From Actinomycetota bacterium (GTDB lineage Bacteria; Desulfobacterota; Deferrimicrobia; Deferrimicrobiales; Deferrimicrobiaceae), in assembly GCA_016844415.1 (NCBI GenBank), contig JAENIX010000030.1, positions 1-8,444 of the forward strand: DNA of 8,444 bases, written 5' to 3'. The notes below the pieces were generated by a model. The model was not told where the DNA came from, made no database searches, and was given only the letters and a program-made list of their open reading frames with translations. Shown here piece after piece: positions 1 to 7,456 of this stretch. Numbering within the stretch: the stretch's first letter is position 1; each line of letters starts with the position of its first letter. Both the position numbers and the translations under genes were made by a program.

Positions 1-129
1 CGGCAGGTCGGGATTCCCCATCCCGAGGTCGATCACATCCTCGCCGGCCCTGCGCATTTTCGATTTCAGTTCGGTCACCACCGCCAGCACGTACGGCGGC
101 AGACGCTTGATTCTTGGGAACTCTTCCAT
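1..129 (-). CDS. Class I/II PLP-dependent aminotransferase, N-terminal fragment (AlaC-like)
   Basis: Only the first 43 codons are in the window; the gene runs off the left edge. The ATG at 129-127 follows an AGGAG ribosome binding site (137-141 on the complement), 7 bases upstream. The peptide begins [18 protein letters not shown] and reaches [11 protein letters not shown]. The N-terminal 'F.RI.RLPPYV' segment followed by 'G.D(V/I)[10 protein letters not shown]' is typical of the AlaC / LL-diaminopimelate aminotransferase-like branch of fold-type I aminotransferases, where the GNPD segment lies near the substrate-binding N-terminal arm. Such enzymes transfer amino groups between an amino acid and a 2-oxo acid, often making alanine from pyruvate, in the cytoplasm. 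The catalytic lysine and the rest of the PLP site are outside the window, so substrate cannot be assigned. It has its own predicted promoter, so it is probably a separate transcription unit from the toxin-antitoxin pair upstream. Confidence 0.85.
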   Translation of the reverse strand, partial: MEEFPRIKRLPPYVLAVVTELKSKMRRAGEDVIDLGMGNPDLP

Positions 130-159
130 TCGTCTTCTCCTGGGAAGATTAAAGAAGAT

Positions 160-188
160 ACTCTAATGAATTGCGGCGGTTAAGTCAA
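160..188 (-). promoter_or_regulatory. Predicted sigma70-type promoter of the aminotransferase gene
   Basis: On the minus strand there is a TTGACT -35 box (183-188), a 17-base spacer and a TAGAGT -10 box (160-165). The -10 box is about 30 bases from the ATG at 129, leaving a short leader that contains the AGGAG ribosome binding site. The -35 match (5 of 6) and ideal spacer make this credible; it is unverified by experiment. Confidence 0.55.
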
Positions 189-197
189 TTTCCGCCG
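174..197. repeat. Inverted repeat spanning the -35 box (possible operator)
   Basis: The arms CGGCGG (174-179) and CCGCCG (192-197) are a perfect 6-base inverted repeat with a 12-base AT-rich centre that holds the -35 box of the aminotransferase promoter. It could be a repressor site or a weak stem at the end of the toxin transcript. No T-run follows it on the minus strand, so an intrinsic terminator is unlikely. Confidence 0.35.
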
Positions 198-237
198 GGC
201 TATTGAGACAGTTGAGACGGGCTTACATTTGACGGAA

Positions 238-642
238 TTACACCCAGGCGATCTTGACGAGGTGTTCCACAGCCCGGAATTCCGGATCGCCGGTGACGAT
301 AACCGCCCCATGCTCCACTGCGGATGCCAATGCGAAACAGTCGGCATACGACAGACTGAATCCGGCCTTGTACTCCGCCGCCCGGAAGATCAGATCATTG
401 GGAACGGGAAGAACGATAAAGCCCAGCCGCTCGATGTGGGCAAGGACCTCGATTTTTTTCTGGTCACCGAAGGCACGCTTCGTCGAGTAAACGATCTCGC
501 CGAGGTTAATGGCGTTGAGATATTTCGGCGCTCCCGATCGGTTTGCCTGTTCCAACAGCCGAACAACCTTCTCGTTCCCCGCTTCCCGCTGGAACAACTT
601 GAGAAGAGCATGGCTGTCGAACAGGAAGGGAACCTTCTCCAT
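238..642 (-). CDS. vapC: PIN-domain ribonuclease toxin, VapC type
   Basis: A 134-residue protein (from ATG 642-640) of the size usual for VapC toxins. These are Mg-dependent endoribonucleases that cut tRNA, rRNA or mRNA and arrest growth when not held by their antitoxin. The PIN-domain acidic residues are all visible: Asp9 in LFDSHALL, Glu49 in NLGEIVYS, Asp101 in SYADCFALA and Asp119 in VTGDPEF. The ATG is preferred over the TTG one codon upstream because it overlaps the antitoxin stop by one base (TGATG), a standard coupling signal, and a GAGGGA stretch lies about 10 bases before it. The partner gene directly upstream encodes an AbrB-type antitoxin, which supports the pairing. The gene looks intact, with no missing active-site residue. 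The family is clear; the RNA target cannot be read from sequence. Confidence 0.88.
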   Translation of the reverse strand: MEKVPFLFDSHALLKLFQREAGNEKVVRLLEQANRSGAPKYLNAINLGEIVYSTKRAFGDQKKIEVLAHIERLGFIVLPVPNDLIFRAAEYKAGFSLSYADCFALASAVEHGAVIVTGDPEFRAVEHLVKIAWV

Positions 643-869
643 CAACGGAAATCCCTCTTCCGGTCACGAAGGAGACGTTCCGCGAGAGAAGGCTCGGAAG
701 GGAGAGCGCCGCGGGCCGCGCGCACCGGGTCGTCCACCGGAGGAATGAGATAGATGATTCCGCCGTACTCCATTATCTGCATCTCAGTCCCCGGCTCGAT
801 GCGGAATTTCTTCCGTAGCCCGACGGGGATGACGATCTGCCCCTTCGAAAGCGTCCTTACTGTTGCCAT
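642..869 (-). CDS. vapB: AbrB/MazE-family antitoxin of the VapBC-type pair
   Basis: A 75-residue protein. Residues 1-45 form the swapped-hairpin AbrB/MazE DNA-binding fold: TLSKGQIVIPVGLRKKF is the characteristic 'KGQ(I/V)(V/T)IP..(I/L)R..' signature, followed by GTEMQIMEYGGIIYLIPP. The C-terminal 30 residues (DDPVRAARGALP, then SLAERLLRDRKRDFR) are charged and match the tail that this antitoxin subgroup uses to bind and block a PIN toxin. The ATG is at 869-867; the preceding Shine-Dalgarno is weak (GGA about 5 bases upstream). The TGA stop shares its last base with the toxin ATG. Antitoxins of this type normally bind their own promoter with the toxin, and short direct repeats lie just upstream of the ATG. 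Intact and probably functional. Confidence 0.88.
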   Translation of the reverse strand: MATVRTLSKGQIVIPVGLRKKFRIEPGTEMQIMEYGGIIYLIPPVDDPVRAARGALPSEPSLAERLLRDRKRDFR

Positions 870-885
870 GGCTTTCCAACCTTTT

Positions 886-901
886 GTTTAAATGTTTAAT
901 A
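886..901. promoter_or_regulatory. Direct repeat, candidate autoregulatory operator of the toxin-antitoxin pair
   Basis: Two adjacent AT-rich octamers, GTTTAAAT (886-893) and GTTTAATA (894-901), lie between the predicted transcription start and the antitoxin ATG. AbrB/MazE-type antitoxins repress their own promoters by binding near the start site. The position fits, but binding is inferred only. Confidence 0.35.
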
Positions 902-910
902 CTTTACTGA

Positions 911-939
911 ATCGTACTACATCTTCCCCTCTTCGTCAA
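911..939 (-). promoter_or_regulatory. Predicted sigma70-type promoter of the antitoxin-toxin pair
   Basis: On the minus strand there is a TTGACG -35 box (934-939), a 17-base spacer and a TACGAT -10 box (911-916). The expected start is near 903-905, about 35 bases before the antitoxin ATG. The 15-base tandem repeats begin two bases upstream of the -35 box. Confidence 0.55.
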
Positions 940-940
940 C

Positions 941-985
941 CAACTCACGCGTTCACAACTCACGCGTTCACAACTCACGCGTTCC
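941..985. repeat. Three tandem copies of a 15-base repeat
   Basis: The unit CAACTCACGCGTTCA occurs at 941-955 and 956-970 exactly, and at 971-985 with only the last base changed (C). The array sits between the recG stop (1008) and the -35 box of the toxin-antitoxin promoter. Each unit contains the ACGCGT palindrome. It may be a replication-slippage product, or a cluster of binding sites upstream of the promoter. It is not a CRISPR array, as no spacers separate the units. Confidence 0.9.
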
Positions 986-1007
986 TCTGATAGGTTCTCT
1001 CGCAGGC

Positions 1008-3092
1008 TTATCCAATGGTGGGTACCGCGGCTTCTTTCGAGGCGATCCATCGTGCGAGGGCGGCGTGCTCAGGTTGGGCGAGGGCTGGGTCTCGTTCGAG
1101 GAGCTTGGTTGCGATCTCCCTGGAACGGGAGAGCATACGCGCGTCCCGGACGATATCCGAGAATACGAGGTCCGGGATTCCGGACTGGCGCACACCGGCG
1201 AAATCACCAGGCCCCCGGATCTTCAGGTCTTCCTCCGCGATCCGGAAACCGTCGTTCGTCTTTTCCATCACGGAAAGGCGCGCGATCGCATCTTCGCCCT
1301 GCTGCCCTTCGACGAACAGAAAACAGAATGAAGGACGCGTCCCCCTTCCCACGCGGCCGCGAAGCTGGTGGAGCTGCGAGAGGCCGAACCGCTCCGCGTG
1401 CTCGATCAGCATCACGGTGGCCTCCGGCACGTCGATCCCAACCTCGACCACGGTTGTAGCAACCAGGATGCGTATATCCCCTTTCTGGAACCGCCGCATC
1501 ACGTCGTCTTTCTCTTCCGATTTCATCCGGCCGTGCAGAAGGCCGACCCCGACACCCGGGAACGCGTCCCGGACCCGCTCCGCGGTCTTCGTGGCGTCGC
1601 GAAGCGTCAGTTTTTCCGATTCCTCCACTAGCGGAAGGACGACGTATGCCCTGCCCCCCTCTGCGATCTCTTTACGCACCTTGGCCCAGGCGGATTTCCG
1701 TTCCCCTTCACGGATGACCTTCGTAGTTATCGCCTTCCTGCCGGGAGGCATCTCGTCGATCACGGAGACGTCCAGGTCTCCGTACAGCGTCATCGCCAGC
1801 GTTCTCGGGATAGGCGTGGCGGTCATCACGAGGAGGTGCGGGGCGGTCTTCGACTTCCCTCGAAGCGCCGCCCGCTGGAGGACCCCGAATCGGTGCTGCT
1901 CGTCCACTACCCCAAGCCCCAGGCGCTCGAATTCGACGCCTTCCTGGATGATCGCATGCGTGCCGATGACGATGTGGGCTATCCCCTCCCGTATCTCCTT
2001 GCGCAGCGCCTCCCTTTTCTTTCCCGCAAGGACCGAGGTGAGAAGAACCACACGCACCGGCAACCCCTTGCACAGCGAGACGAACCGCTGGTAGTGCTGC
2101 TCGGCGAGAATCTCGGTCGGGGCCATGATGGCCGCCTGCGCTTCCTTTCGCCACGCCACCAGCGCGGCGATCCACGCGACGATCGTCTTTCCGCTTCCCA
2201 CGTCCCCCTGGAGGAGCCGGTGCATCGGGTGCGGGTTGGACATATCCTTCAGGATCTCGTTCACCACCCGCCTCTGGGCGCCCGTGAGCGCGAAAGGAAG
2301 CCGCCGCTTGATTTCGTCGACGATCTCCTTGTCCCAGTGCAGCGGGACGGACGCCTCCTTCATCACTCCCGCCCGCCGTCTGGCGAGCGTCCACTGGATG
2401 AAGAACAGATCTCCGAAGATCAGTCGCTGCTGCGCGGGGGAGGAAAAGGAAAGCAGCGGCGAAGCGTCGACGCCGGATGGAGGGAAATGGAGCCCGGCCA
2501 GCGAGTCGTGGATCGGCGGGATCCCGGCTTCATCCAGCATCCACCGGGGGAAAAACTCCTTCACGGTGGACGCATGGTGCGAGACGACCTCCCATTGGAT
2601 CCGGCGCAGGACGCGGGGCGGCACCCCTTCTATCTCCGGGTAGACCGGAACGATCCGCCCCAGGTGGACGGGATCGTGTTCCTCAGCCTTGCCCAGGATC
2701 TCGGGATGATGCATCTCCGGCTGAAACTGGAAAAACCGCACCGTCCCGCAGAGGATCACGGTCTCCCCTTCCTGGAACCGCTCCTTAAGCGATGGGTGGA
2801 AATGAAACCACTTGGCGGACAGGTGGCCCGTGCCGTCGGAAATCGTCACCTCCAGGAAACGAGTTCCCCCGAACCGTCGCATCCCGCCGTGAACCCCGAT
2901 GACGGTCCCCTTCACCGGCACGGTCATCCCGGGCTTGAGGGCACGCAGCGGGAGAAGATGCCTACGGTCCTCGTATCCCTTCGGGAAAAAGAACAGGGCG
3001 TCCTGCGGGGTCCGTATCCCCCGGGCGGCCAGCTTTTCGGCGATCTTCGGTCCTACCCCCTTTACGAACTGGATGGAGGGGGCGTCCTTCAT
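1008..3092 (-). CDS. recG: ATP-dependent DNA helicase RecG
   Basis: A 694-residue protein, close to the E. coli RecG length. RecG is a monomeric double-stranded DNA translocase that reverses stalled replication forks and processes branched recombination intermediates. Residues 1-45 form a helical lead-in (FVKGVGPKIAEKLAARGI). An OB-fold wedge domain that grips the DNA junction spans about 50-150 (VPVKGTVIGV, GTRFLEVTISDGTG). The helicase core has Walker A GDVGSGKT (296-303), APTEILAEQH (motif Ia), DEQH (397-400), TATPIPRT (424-431), ATTVVEVGIDVPEA (545-558) and QLRGRVGRG (576-584). The RecG-specific C-terminal region has GPGDFAGVRQSG (626-637). The ATG at 3092 is 6 bases after the carB stop with no clear Shine-Dalgarno, so translation probably depends on coupling to carB. 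All core motifs are intact. Its place after carB suggests co-transcription rather than a shared pathway. Confidence 0.97.
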   Translation of the reverse strand: MKDAPSIQFVKGVGPKIAEKLAARGIRTPQDALFFFPKGYEDRRHLLPLRALKPGMTVPVKGTVIGVHGGMRRFGGTRFLEVTISDGTGHLSAKWFHFHPSLKERFQEGETVILCGTVRFFQFQPEMHHPEILGKAEEHDPVHLGRIVPVYPEIEGVPPRVLRRIQWEVVSHHASTVKEFFPRWMLDEAGIPPIHDSLAGLHFPPSGVDASPLLSFSSPAQQRLIFGDLFFIQWTLARRRAGVMKEASVPLHWDKEIVDEIKRRLPFALTGAQRRVVNEILKDMSNPHPMHRLLQGDVGSGKTIVAWIAALVAWRKEAQAAIMAPTEILAEQHYQRFVSLCKGLPVRVVLLTSVLAGKKREALRKEIREGIAHIVIGTHAIIQEGVEFERLGLGVVDEQHRFGVLQRAALRGKSKTAPHLLVMTATPIPRTLAMTLYGDLDVSVIDEMPPGRKAITTKVIREGERKSAWAKVRKEIAEGGRAYVVLPLVEESEKLTLRDATKTAERVRDAFPGVGVGLLHGRMKSEEKDDVMRRFQKGDIRILVATTVVEVGIDVPEATVMLIEHAERFGLSQLHQLRGRVGRGTRPSFCFLFVEGQQGEDAIARLSVMEKTNDGFRIAEEDLKIRGPGDFAGVRQSGIPDLVFSDIVRDARMLSRSREIATKLLERDPALAQPEHAALARWIASKEAAVPTIG

Positions 3093-3098
3093 GGCCCG

Positions 3099-6000
3099 TC
3101 AGCGGCCGTGGTACTCTTGCAGGCTTTTCACGGAGAGGTCTTCGTGGATCAGGTGGGTGATGGCGTGCGCCACCGCTCGCGCCGCAGACAGGGTGGTGAA
3201 GTACGGGATGTTGTATACGAGCGCCGTGCGCCGGATGTAGAACGAGTCCGCCTTCGACTGGGCCCCGAGGGGAGTGTTGATGACGAGGGCGATCTCCCCG
3301 TTCTTGATCTGGTCCGCGACATGGGGGCGGCCTTCGTTGATCTTCAGGACCGTTTCCGTCGGGATGCCGTTTCCGGAGAGGAACTCCGCCGTACCGCGCG
3401 TCGCCACGATCCGGAACCCCGTTTCGTGAAGGAGCCGCGCCGCGGGCAGGACCCCCGCCTTGTCCTCATCCCGCACGCTGACGAACACTTTTCCGCTACG
3501 CGGAAGCATCATCCCCGCCGCGATCTGCGCTTTCGCGAACGCTTTCCCGAAATTTTCGTCGATCCCCATCACCTCGCCCGTCGACTTCATCTCGGGCCCC
3601 AGGATCGTGTCCACATCCGGGAACTTGATGAAAGGAAAGACCGCCTCCTTGACGCTGACGTGCGAAGGGGTGACGTCCTTCGTGAAACCGAGGTCCGAAA
3701 GCTTCATCCCCGCCATAACTTTCGCCGCCAGCTTCGCCAGGGGGACTCCGATCGCCTTGCTGACGAACGGGATCGTACGGGAAGCGCGGGGATTCACCTC
3801 CAGTATGTATATTTCCCCCTTCTGGATGGCGAACTGGACGTTCATCAGCCCCACGACTCCAAGCTCCTTCGCCAGCGCCTTGGTCTGCCGGGCGATTTCG
3901 CGGACCGTCTCCGGGGTGATGGAATGGGGGGGAAGGGAGCAGGCGGAGTCGCCGGAGTGTACACCCGCCTCTTCGATATGCTCCATCACGCCGCCGATGA
4001 CGACGATCTCTCCGTCGGAGATGGCGTCGACGTCGATCTCGATCGCATCCTCGAGGAACTTGTCGACGAGGACCGGCCGCTCCTCCGACGCCTGGACCGC
4101 GTGGGTGAGATATTTCCGCAGCCCCTCCTCGTCGTGTACGATCTCCATCGCCCTTCCGCCGAGAACGTAGGAAGGCCGAAGGAGTACGGGGTAATCGATC
4201 CGTGATGCGATCGAGACCGCCTCCTCCGTCGAGCGGGCGATCCCGTTGGGCGGCTGCCGGAGGGCAAGCTTGTCCAGCAGCTCCACGAACCGCTCCCGGT
4301 CTTCCGCCCGGTCGATGCTGTCGGGGGAAGTCCCCAGGATCGGGACCCCTTCCTTTTCCAGGGGGACGGCGAGCTTTAAGGGTGTCTGCCCGCCGAACTG
4401 GACGATGACCCCTTCCGGTTTTTCCTTCTCGATGATCGCCAGGACGTCTTCCTTCGTAAGCGGCTCGAAGTAGAGCCGGTCGGAGGTGTCGTAGTCGGTG
4501 GAGACCGTCTCCGGGTTGCAGTTGACCATGATCGTCTCGAACCCCTCCTCCCGGAGGGCGAAGGAGCCGTGCACGCAGCAGTAGTCGAACTCGATCCCCT
4601 GGCCGATCCGGTTGGGCCCTCCCCCCAGGATGACGATCTTCCTCCTTTGCGTCGGGCGCGACTCGTCCTCCTCGTCGTATGAGGAATAGAGGTAGGGGGT
4701 GTGCGCCTCGAACTCCCCTCCGCAGGTGTCCACCCGCTTGAACACAGGGCGAACGCCCGCGACCCGGCGAATCCCTCGCACGTCGTCCTCGCCGATCCCC
4801 AGGAGCTTTCCCAGTCGCCGGTCGGAAAAGCCGAAACCCTTTGCGCGCCGCAGGAGGTCCGCCGTTTTCCGGTCGATCTCTCCTCCTCCGGCGGCCGCAC
4901 TGAACCCGGCGGCACCTTCGCGCAGCTCCCCCTCCGCCTCGATGATCTGCCGGATATTTTCGAGGAACCATACGTCGATTCCGGTGACCCTGTAGATCTC
5001 ATCGATCTTCCATCCGTCGCGGATCGCCTCCCCGATGTAGAGAAGTCGCTGCGAATTGGGCTTGCGCAGCTTTCCCCCGATGATTTTCCTGCGCGAGGAG
5101 GCGCTGACGTCGTCGGCGGGCAGGACCTCCTCGAATCCGTACACGCTGATCTCGAGGGACCGGAGCGCCTTCTGGAGCGACTCCTTGAAGGTCCGTCCGA
5201 TCGCCATCACCTCCCCCACCGACTTCATCTGGGTGCCGAGGATGTCCTGCGTCTGCGGGAACTTCTCGAATGTGAAGCGGGGGATCTTGGTCACGACGTA
5301 ATCGATCGTCGGCTCGAACGACGCCGGCGTCACTCGGGTGATGTCGTTGGGTATCTCGTCGAGGGAGTATCCGACAGCAAGCTTTGCGGCGATCTTGGCT
5401 ATGGGGAAACCGGTCGCCTTGGATGCCAGGGCCGAGGAACGGGAAACACGGGGGTTCATCTCGATCACCACCATCTCCCCCGTATCGGGATGGACGGCGA
5501 ACTGGATGTTGCTGCCCCCAGTGTCCACGCCGATCTCCCGGATGATCTGCAGCGCGGCGTTCCGCATCAGCTGGTATTCCTTGTCGGTGAGCGTCTGCGC
5601 CGGCGCGACGGTGATGGAGTCGCCCGTGTGAACTCCCATCGGGTCCATGTTCTCGATGGAGCAGATGATTACGACGTTATCCTTGAGGTCCCTCATCACT
5701 TCAAGCTCGAATTCCTTCCAGCCTATCACCGACTGCTCGATCAGCACGGTCCGCTTCGGGGAGGCGTCCAGAGCCCAGCGCACGGCGTCCTCGTATTCTT
5801 CCCTGTTGTAGGCGATTCCCGCGCCCGTTCCCCCCAGTGTGAACGACGGCCGGATGATGGCCGGGTACCCGATCTCCGGGATCACCTTGAGCGCTTCCTC
5901 AAGCGACTTCACGTACCCGGATCTCGGGACGACGAGGCCAAGCTTCTCCATCGCCTTCCGGAACAGGTCGCGATCCTCCGCCTTCTGGATCGCTTCAAAG

Positions 6001-6356
6001 CTTGCGCCGATCAACTCGACGCCGTATTTCTGCAGGATCCCCATTTCATGGAGGGAGACGGCGATGTTCAGCCCTGTCTGGCCGCCGATCGTCGGCAGGA
6101 GGGCGTCCGGCCTCTCCCTCTCTATGATCTTTCCGACGATTTCGGGTGTGATCGGCTCGATATAGGTGCGGTCGGCGAACTCCATGTCGGTCATGATCGT
6201 CGCCGGATTGCTGTTCACCAGGACGACGGTGTACCCCTCCTCCTTCAGGGCCTTGCACGCCTGGGTCCCGGAATAGTCGAACTCGCAGGCCTGGCCGATG
6301 ATGATAGGGCCGGACCCGATCAACATGATCTTCCGGATGTCGGTTCTTTTCGGCAC
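3099..6356 (-). CDS. carB: Carbamoyl-phosphate synthase large subunit
   Basis: A 1085-residue cytoplasmic enzyme (E. coli 1073). It makes carbamoyl phosphate from bicarbonate, two ATP and ammonia delivered from the glutaminase subunit CarA, feeding pyrimidine and arginine synthesis. Two homologous ATP-grasp halves are visible. The carboxyphosphate half begins [21 protein letters not shown] (residues 10-30) and has [12 protein letters not shown] (169-180) and [20 protein letters not shown] (297-316). The oligomerisation domain spans about 405-550. The carbamoyl-phosphate half has [20 protein letters not shown] (575-594), [14 protein letters not shown] (727-740) and [20 protein letters not shown] (851-870). 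The C-terminal MGS-like allosteric domain (about 950-1085) contains ATRGTAEFL. An Ala/Gly-rich stretch (482-492) makes the oligomerisation domain slightly longer than in E. coli. The start is GTG at 6356-6354, giving the canonical MPKRTDI N-terminus. AGGAG (6362-6366) lies 5 bases upstream, inside the preceding gene, whose TAG stop overlaps the GTG by one base. No broken motif is seen. Confidence 0.98.
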   Translation of the reverse strand: MPKRTDIRKIMLIGSGPIIIGQACEFDYSGTQACKALKEEGYTVVLVNSNPATIMTDMEFADRTYIEPITPEIVGKIIERERPDALLPTIGGQTGLNIAVSLHEMGILQKYGVELIGASFEAIQKAEDRDLFRKAMEKLGLVVPRSGYVKSLEEALKVIPEIGYPAIIRPSFTLGGTGAGIAYNREEYEDAVRWALDASPKRTVLIEQSVIGWKEFELEVMRDLKDNVVIICSIENMDPMGVHTGDSITVAPAQTLTDKEYQLMRNAALQIIREIGVDTGGSNIQFAVHPDTGEMVVIEMNPRVSRSSALASKATGFPIAKIAAKLAVGYSLDEIPNDITRVTPASFEPTIDYVVTKIPRFTFEKFPQTQDILGTQMKSVGEVMAIGRTFKESLQKALRSLEISVYGFEEVLPADDVSASSRRKIIGGKLRKPNSQRLLYIGEAIRDGWKIDEIYRVTGIDVWFLENIRQIIEAEGELREGAAGFSAAAGGGEIDRKTADLLRRAKGFGFSDRRLGKLLGIGEDDVRGIRRVAGVRPVFKRVDTCGGEFEAHTPYLYSSYDEEDESRPTQRRKIVILGGGPNRIGQGIEFDYCCVHGSFALREEGFETIMVNCNPETVSTDYDTSDRLYFEPLTKEDVLAIIEKEKPEGVIVQFGGQTPLKLAVPLEKEGVPILGTSPDSIDRAEDRERFVELLDKLALRQPPNGIARSTEEAVSIASRIDYPVLLRPSYVLGGRAMEIVHDEEGLRKYLTHAVQASEERPVLVDKFLEDAIEIDVDAISDGEIVVIGGVMEHIEEAGVHSGDSACSLPPHSITPETVREIARQTKALAKELGVVGLMNVQFAIQKGEIYILEVNPRASRTIPFVSKAIGVPLAKLAAKVMAGMKLSDLGFTKDVTPSHVSVKEAVFPFIKFPDVDTILGPEMKSTGEVMGIDENFGKAFAKAQIAAGMMLPRSGKVFVSVRDEDKAGVLPAARLLHETGFRIVATRGTAEFLSGNGIPTETVLKINEGRPHVADQIKNGEIALVINTPLGAQSKADSFYIRRTALVYNIPYFTTLSAARAVAHAITHLIHEDLSVKSLQEYHGR

Positions 6357-7456
6357 TACATCTCCTGGATGGAGACGTCGGTAAGCCCCATCCTCCTCGC
6401 GGTCTCGACGGCGCGCTCGTATTCCTCCGCGCCCAGTTTCCGGTCGAACCCCGGCACGCTCATCGCGCGGTGCGCCGGGAAATATTGCCCCATCAAGGAG
6501 AGGGGGACTCGCCTTCCGTATTCATTGCGAAGGAACAGTAGCGTCCTTTCGGTATCTTCGGCCTGCCCCGGCAGGACAAGGTGGCGGATCAGCACGCCGC
6601 GCGTGGCTATACCGTCCTTTCCCATCGACAGCGGTCCAACCTGTCTGAACATCTCAGAGATGGCGCGGGCATTGTTCTCAGGGTAATCCGGCGTATCGGA
6701 AGCGCGCATCGCAAGATCCATCGACCGGTACTTCATGTCCGGAAGGTATATGTCCACGACTCCGTCGAGGATGGAGAGTGTCTCCAGAGAATCGTAGCCG
6801 TTGGTGTTGTAGACGACCGGGAGCGCGAAACCTTTTTCACGCGCGGCAAGCAGCCCCTCTATCAGCTGTGGGACATGCGGCGTGGGAGTGACGAAGTTGA
6901 CGTTGTGCACCCCTTTACTTTCCAGCCGGATGAGAGATTCCCCGAATTTGCCTGCGGTCAGACTGCCCCCCACTCCCATCTGGCTGATCGGATAGTTCTG
7001 GCAGAAGAGGCACGACATGTTGCAATGGCTGAAGAACACCGTCCCCGACCCCCGGGTGCCGGAGATCGGCGGCTCTTCGCCGTGATGGACGGAGACCGAG
7101 GCCACCCTCGCAAGACCGGTGGCGCCGCAGTAACCGACTTCTCCCTGGAGACGGTTCACGCCGCACATGCGCGGGCATAACCGGCACTCCCGCAGGATCT
7201 CCATGGCTGCGTCGCGCCGTTCACGAAGGGTTGCAAGACCACCTGAGGCGCTTCGCCACCGGGATGCTCCAGCTGCGCAGCCTCGGAGGGGGGACTCCGT
7301 TCGTGGCTCGCCGTGCGGTCGTTCCCAATTCGCCGGCTGCGCTTTAACCTCACTCCGCCCCCCTCCTGCGGCTGCTTCGCCGGTCTTCCCTGAAGCGTTA
7401 CGCGCCTTCAGGAGAACTTCCCGACACGAAATCTTGTTCTCGGGACGCCGCATCAT
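6356..7456 (-). CDS. Radical SAM protein of the PflX type (pyruvate formate-lyase activase-like), with an inserted N-terminal segment
   Basis: A 366-residue reading frame. The radical SAM 4Fe-4S motif CNMSCLFC is at residues 145-152 (Cys145, Cys149, Cys152). A second cysteine set lies N-terminal: CRLCPRMC at 91-98 plus Cys110 in GEVGYC, followed by the VNR..GE.G.C pattern of the PflX group (COG1313). TNGYDS and YLPDMKY follow in the barrel, and the C-terminal part has RHLVLPGQ and [10 protein letters not shown]. Members are related to glycyl-radical-enzyme activases, but their substrate is not established. The first ATG (7456) overlaps the carA stop as ATGA, with GAGGA at 7460-7464; a second ATG at 7453 is better spaced. 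Family homology begins only near residue 73 ([18 protein letters not shown]). Residues about 15-72 are Gly/Ala/Arg-rich and encoded by a foldback repeat. An internal ATG at 7204 is possible but has no Shine-Dalgarno and would trim the conserved helix. The stop overlaps carB by one base, so this gene is embedded between the two carbamoyl-phosphate synthase subunits. Confidence 0.85.
   Translation of the reverse strand: MMRRPENKISCREVLLKARNASGKTGEAAAGGGRSEVKAQPANWERPHGEPRTESPLRGCAAGASRWRSASGGLATLRERRDAAMEILRECRLCPRMCGVNRLQGEVGYCGATGLARVASVSVHHGEEPPISGTRGSGTVFFSHCNMSCLFCQNYPISQMGVGGSLTAGKFGESLIRLESKGVHNVNFVTPTPHVPQLIEGLLAAREKGFALPVVYNTNGYDSLETLSILDGVVDIYLPDMKYRSMDLAMRASDTPDYPENNARAISEMFRQVGPLSMGKDGIATRGVLIRHLVLPGQAEDTERTLLFLRNEYGRRVPLSLMGQYFPAHRAMSVPGFDRKLGAEEYERAVETARRMGLTDVSIQEM
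7242..7412. repeat. Imperfect palindromic (foldback) element inside the radical SAM gene
   Basis: The core arms GCAGCCTCGGAGGGGGG (7277-7293) and CCCCCCTCCTGCGGCTGC (7358-7375) pair along almost their whole length, with one mismatch and one bulge. They surround a 64-base centre. Pairing extends outward more loosely to CCTGAGGCGC (7242-7251) and GCGCCTTCAGG (7402-7412). Each end also has its own small hairpin (GGCG-CTT-CGCC at 7247-7257; CCTGAAG / CTTCAGG at 7389-7395 / 7406-7412). The span is 171 bases, 57 codons exactly by my boundaries, and contains no stop in the radical SAM frame. It encodes no recognisable domain. It looks like a non-autonomous mobile repeat (MITE-like) or REP-like unit; I found no second copy in the window and no clear target duplication. 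Confidence 0.6.

Noticed and set aside
203..220. Tandem 9-base repeat TTGAGACAG/TTGAGACGG after the toxin gene
   Set aside because: Only two imperfect copies of a short word, with no positional link to a promoter; chance is a sufficient explanation.
229..753. Plus-strand open frame of 174 codons opposite the toxin-antitoxin pair
   Set aside because: It lies wholly over the PIN toxin and the antitoxin tail, which have clear family signatures; its own sequence matches nothing I recognise.
941..985. CRISPR-like array
   Set aside because: The 15-base units are directly contiguous with no spacers and there are no cas genes nearby.
986..1007. Intrinsic terminator after recG
   Set aside because: No GC-rich stem followed by a T-run is visible on the minus strand in this short gap; where the recG transcript ends is not clear.
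1836..4205. Very long plus-strand open frame (789 codons) opposite recG and carB
   Set aside because: It is antisense to two well-supported conserved genes, has Arg/Asp/His/Pro-rich shadow composition and no recognisable domain. High GC content commonly leaves such frames open.
4701..6686. Long plus-strand open frame (661 codons) opposite carB and the radical SAM gene
   Set aside because: It is antisense to conserved coding sequence and spans a gene boundary; the composition is typical of a codon-position shadow.
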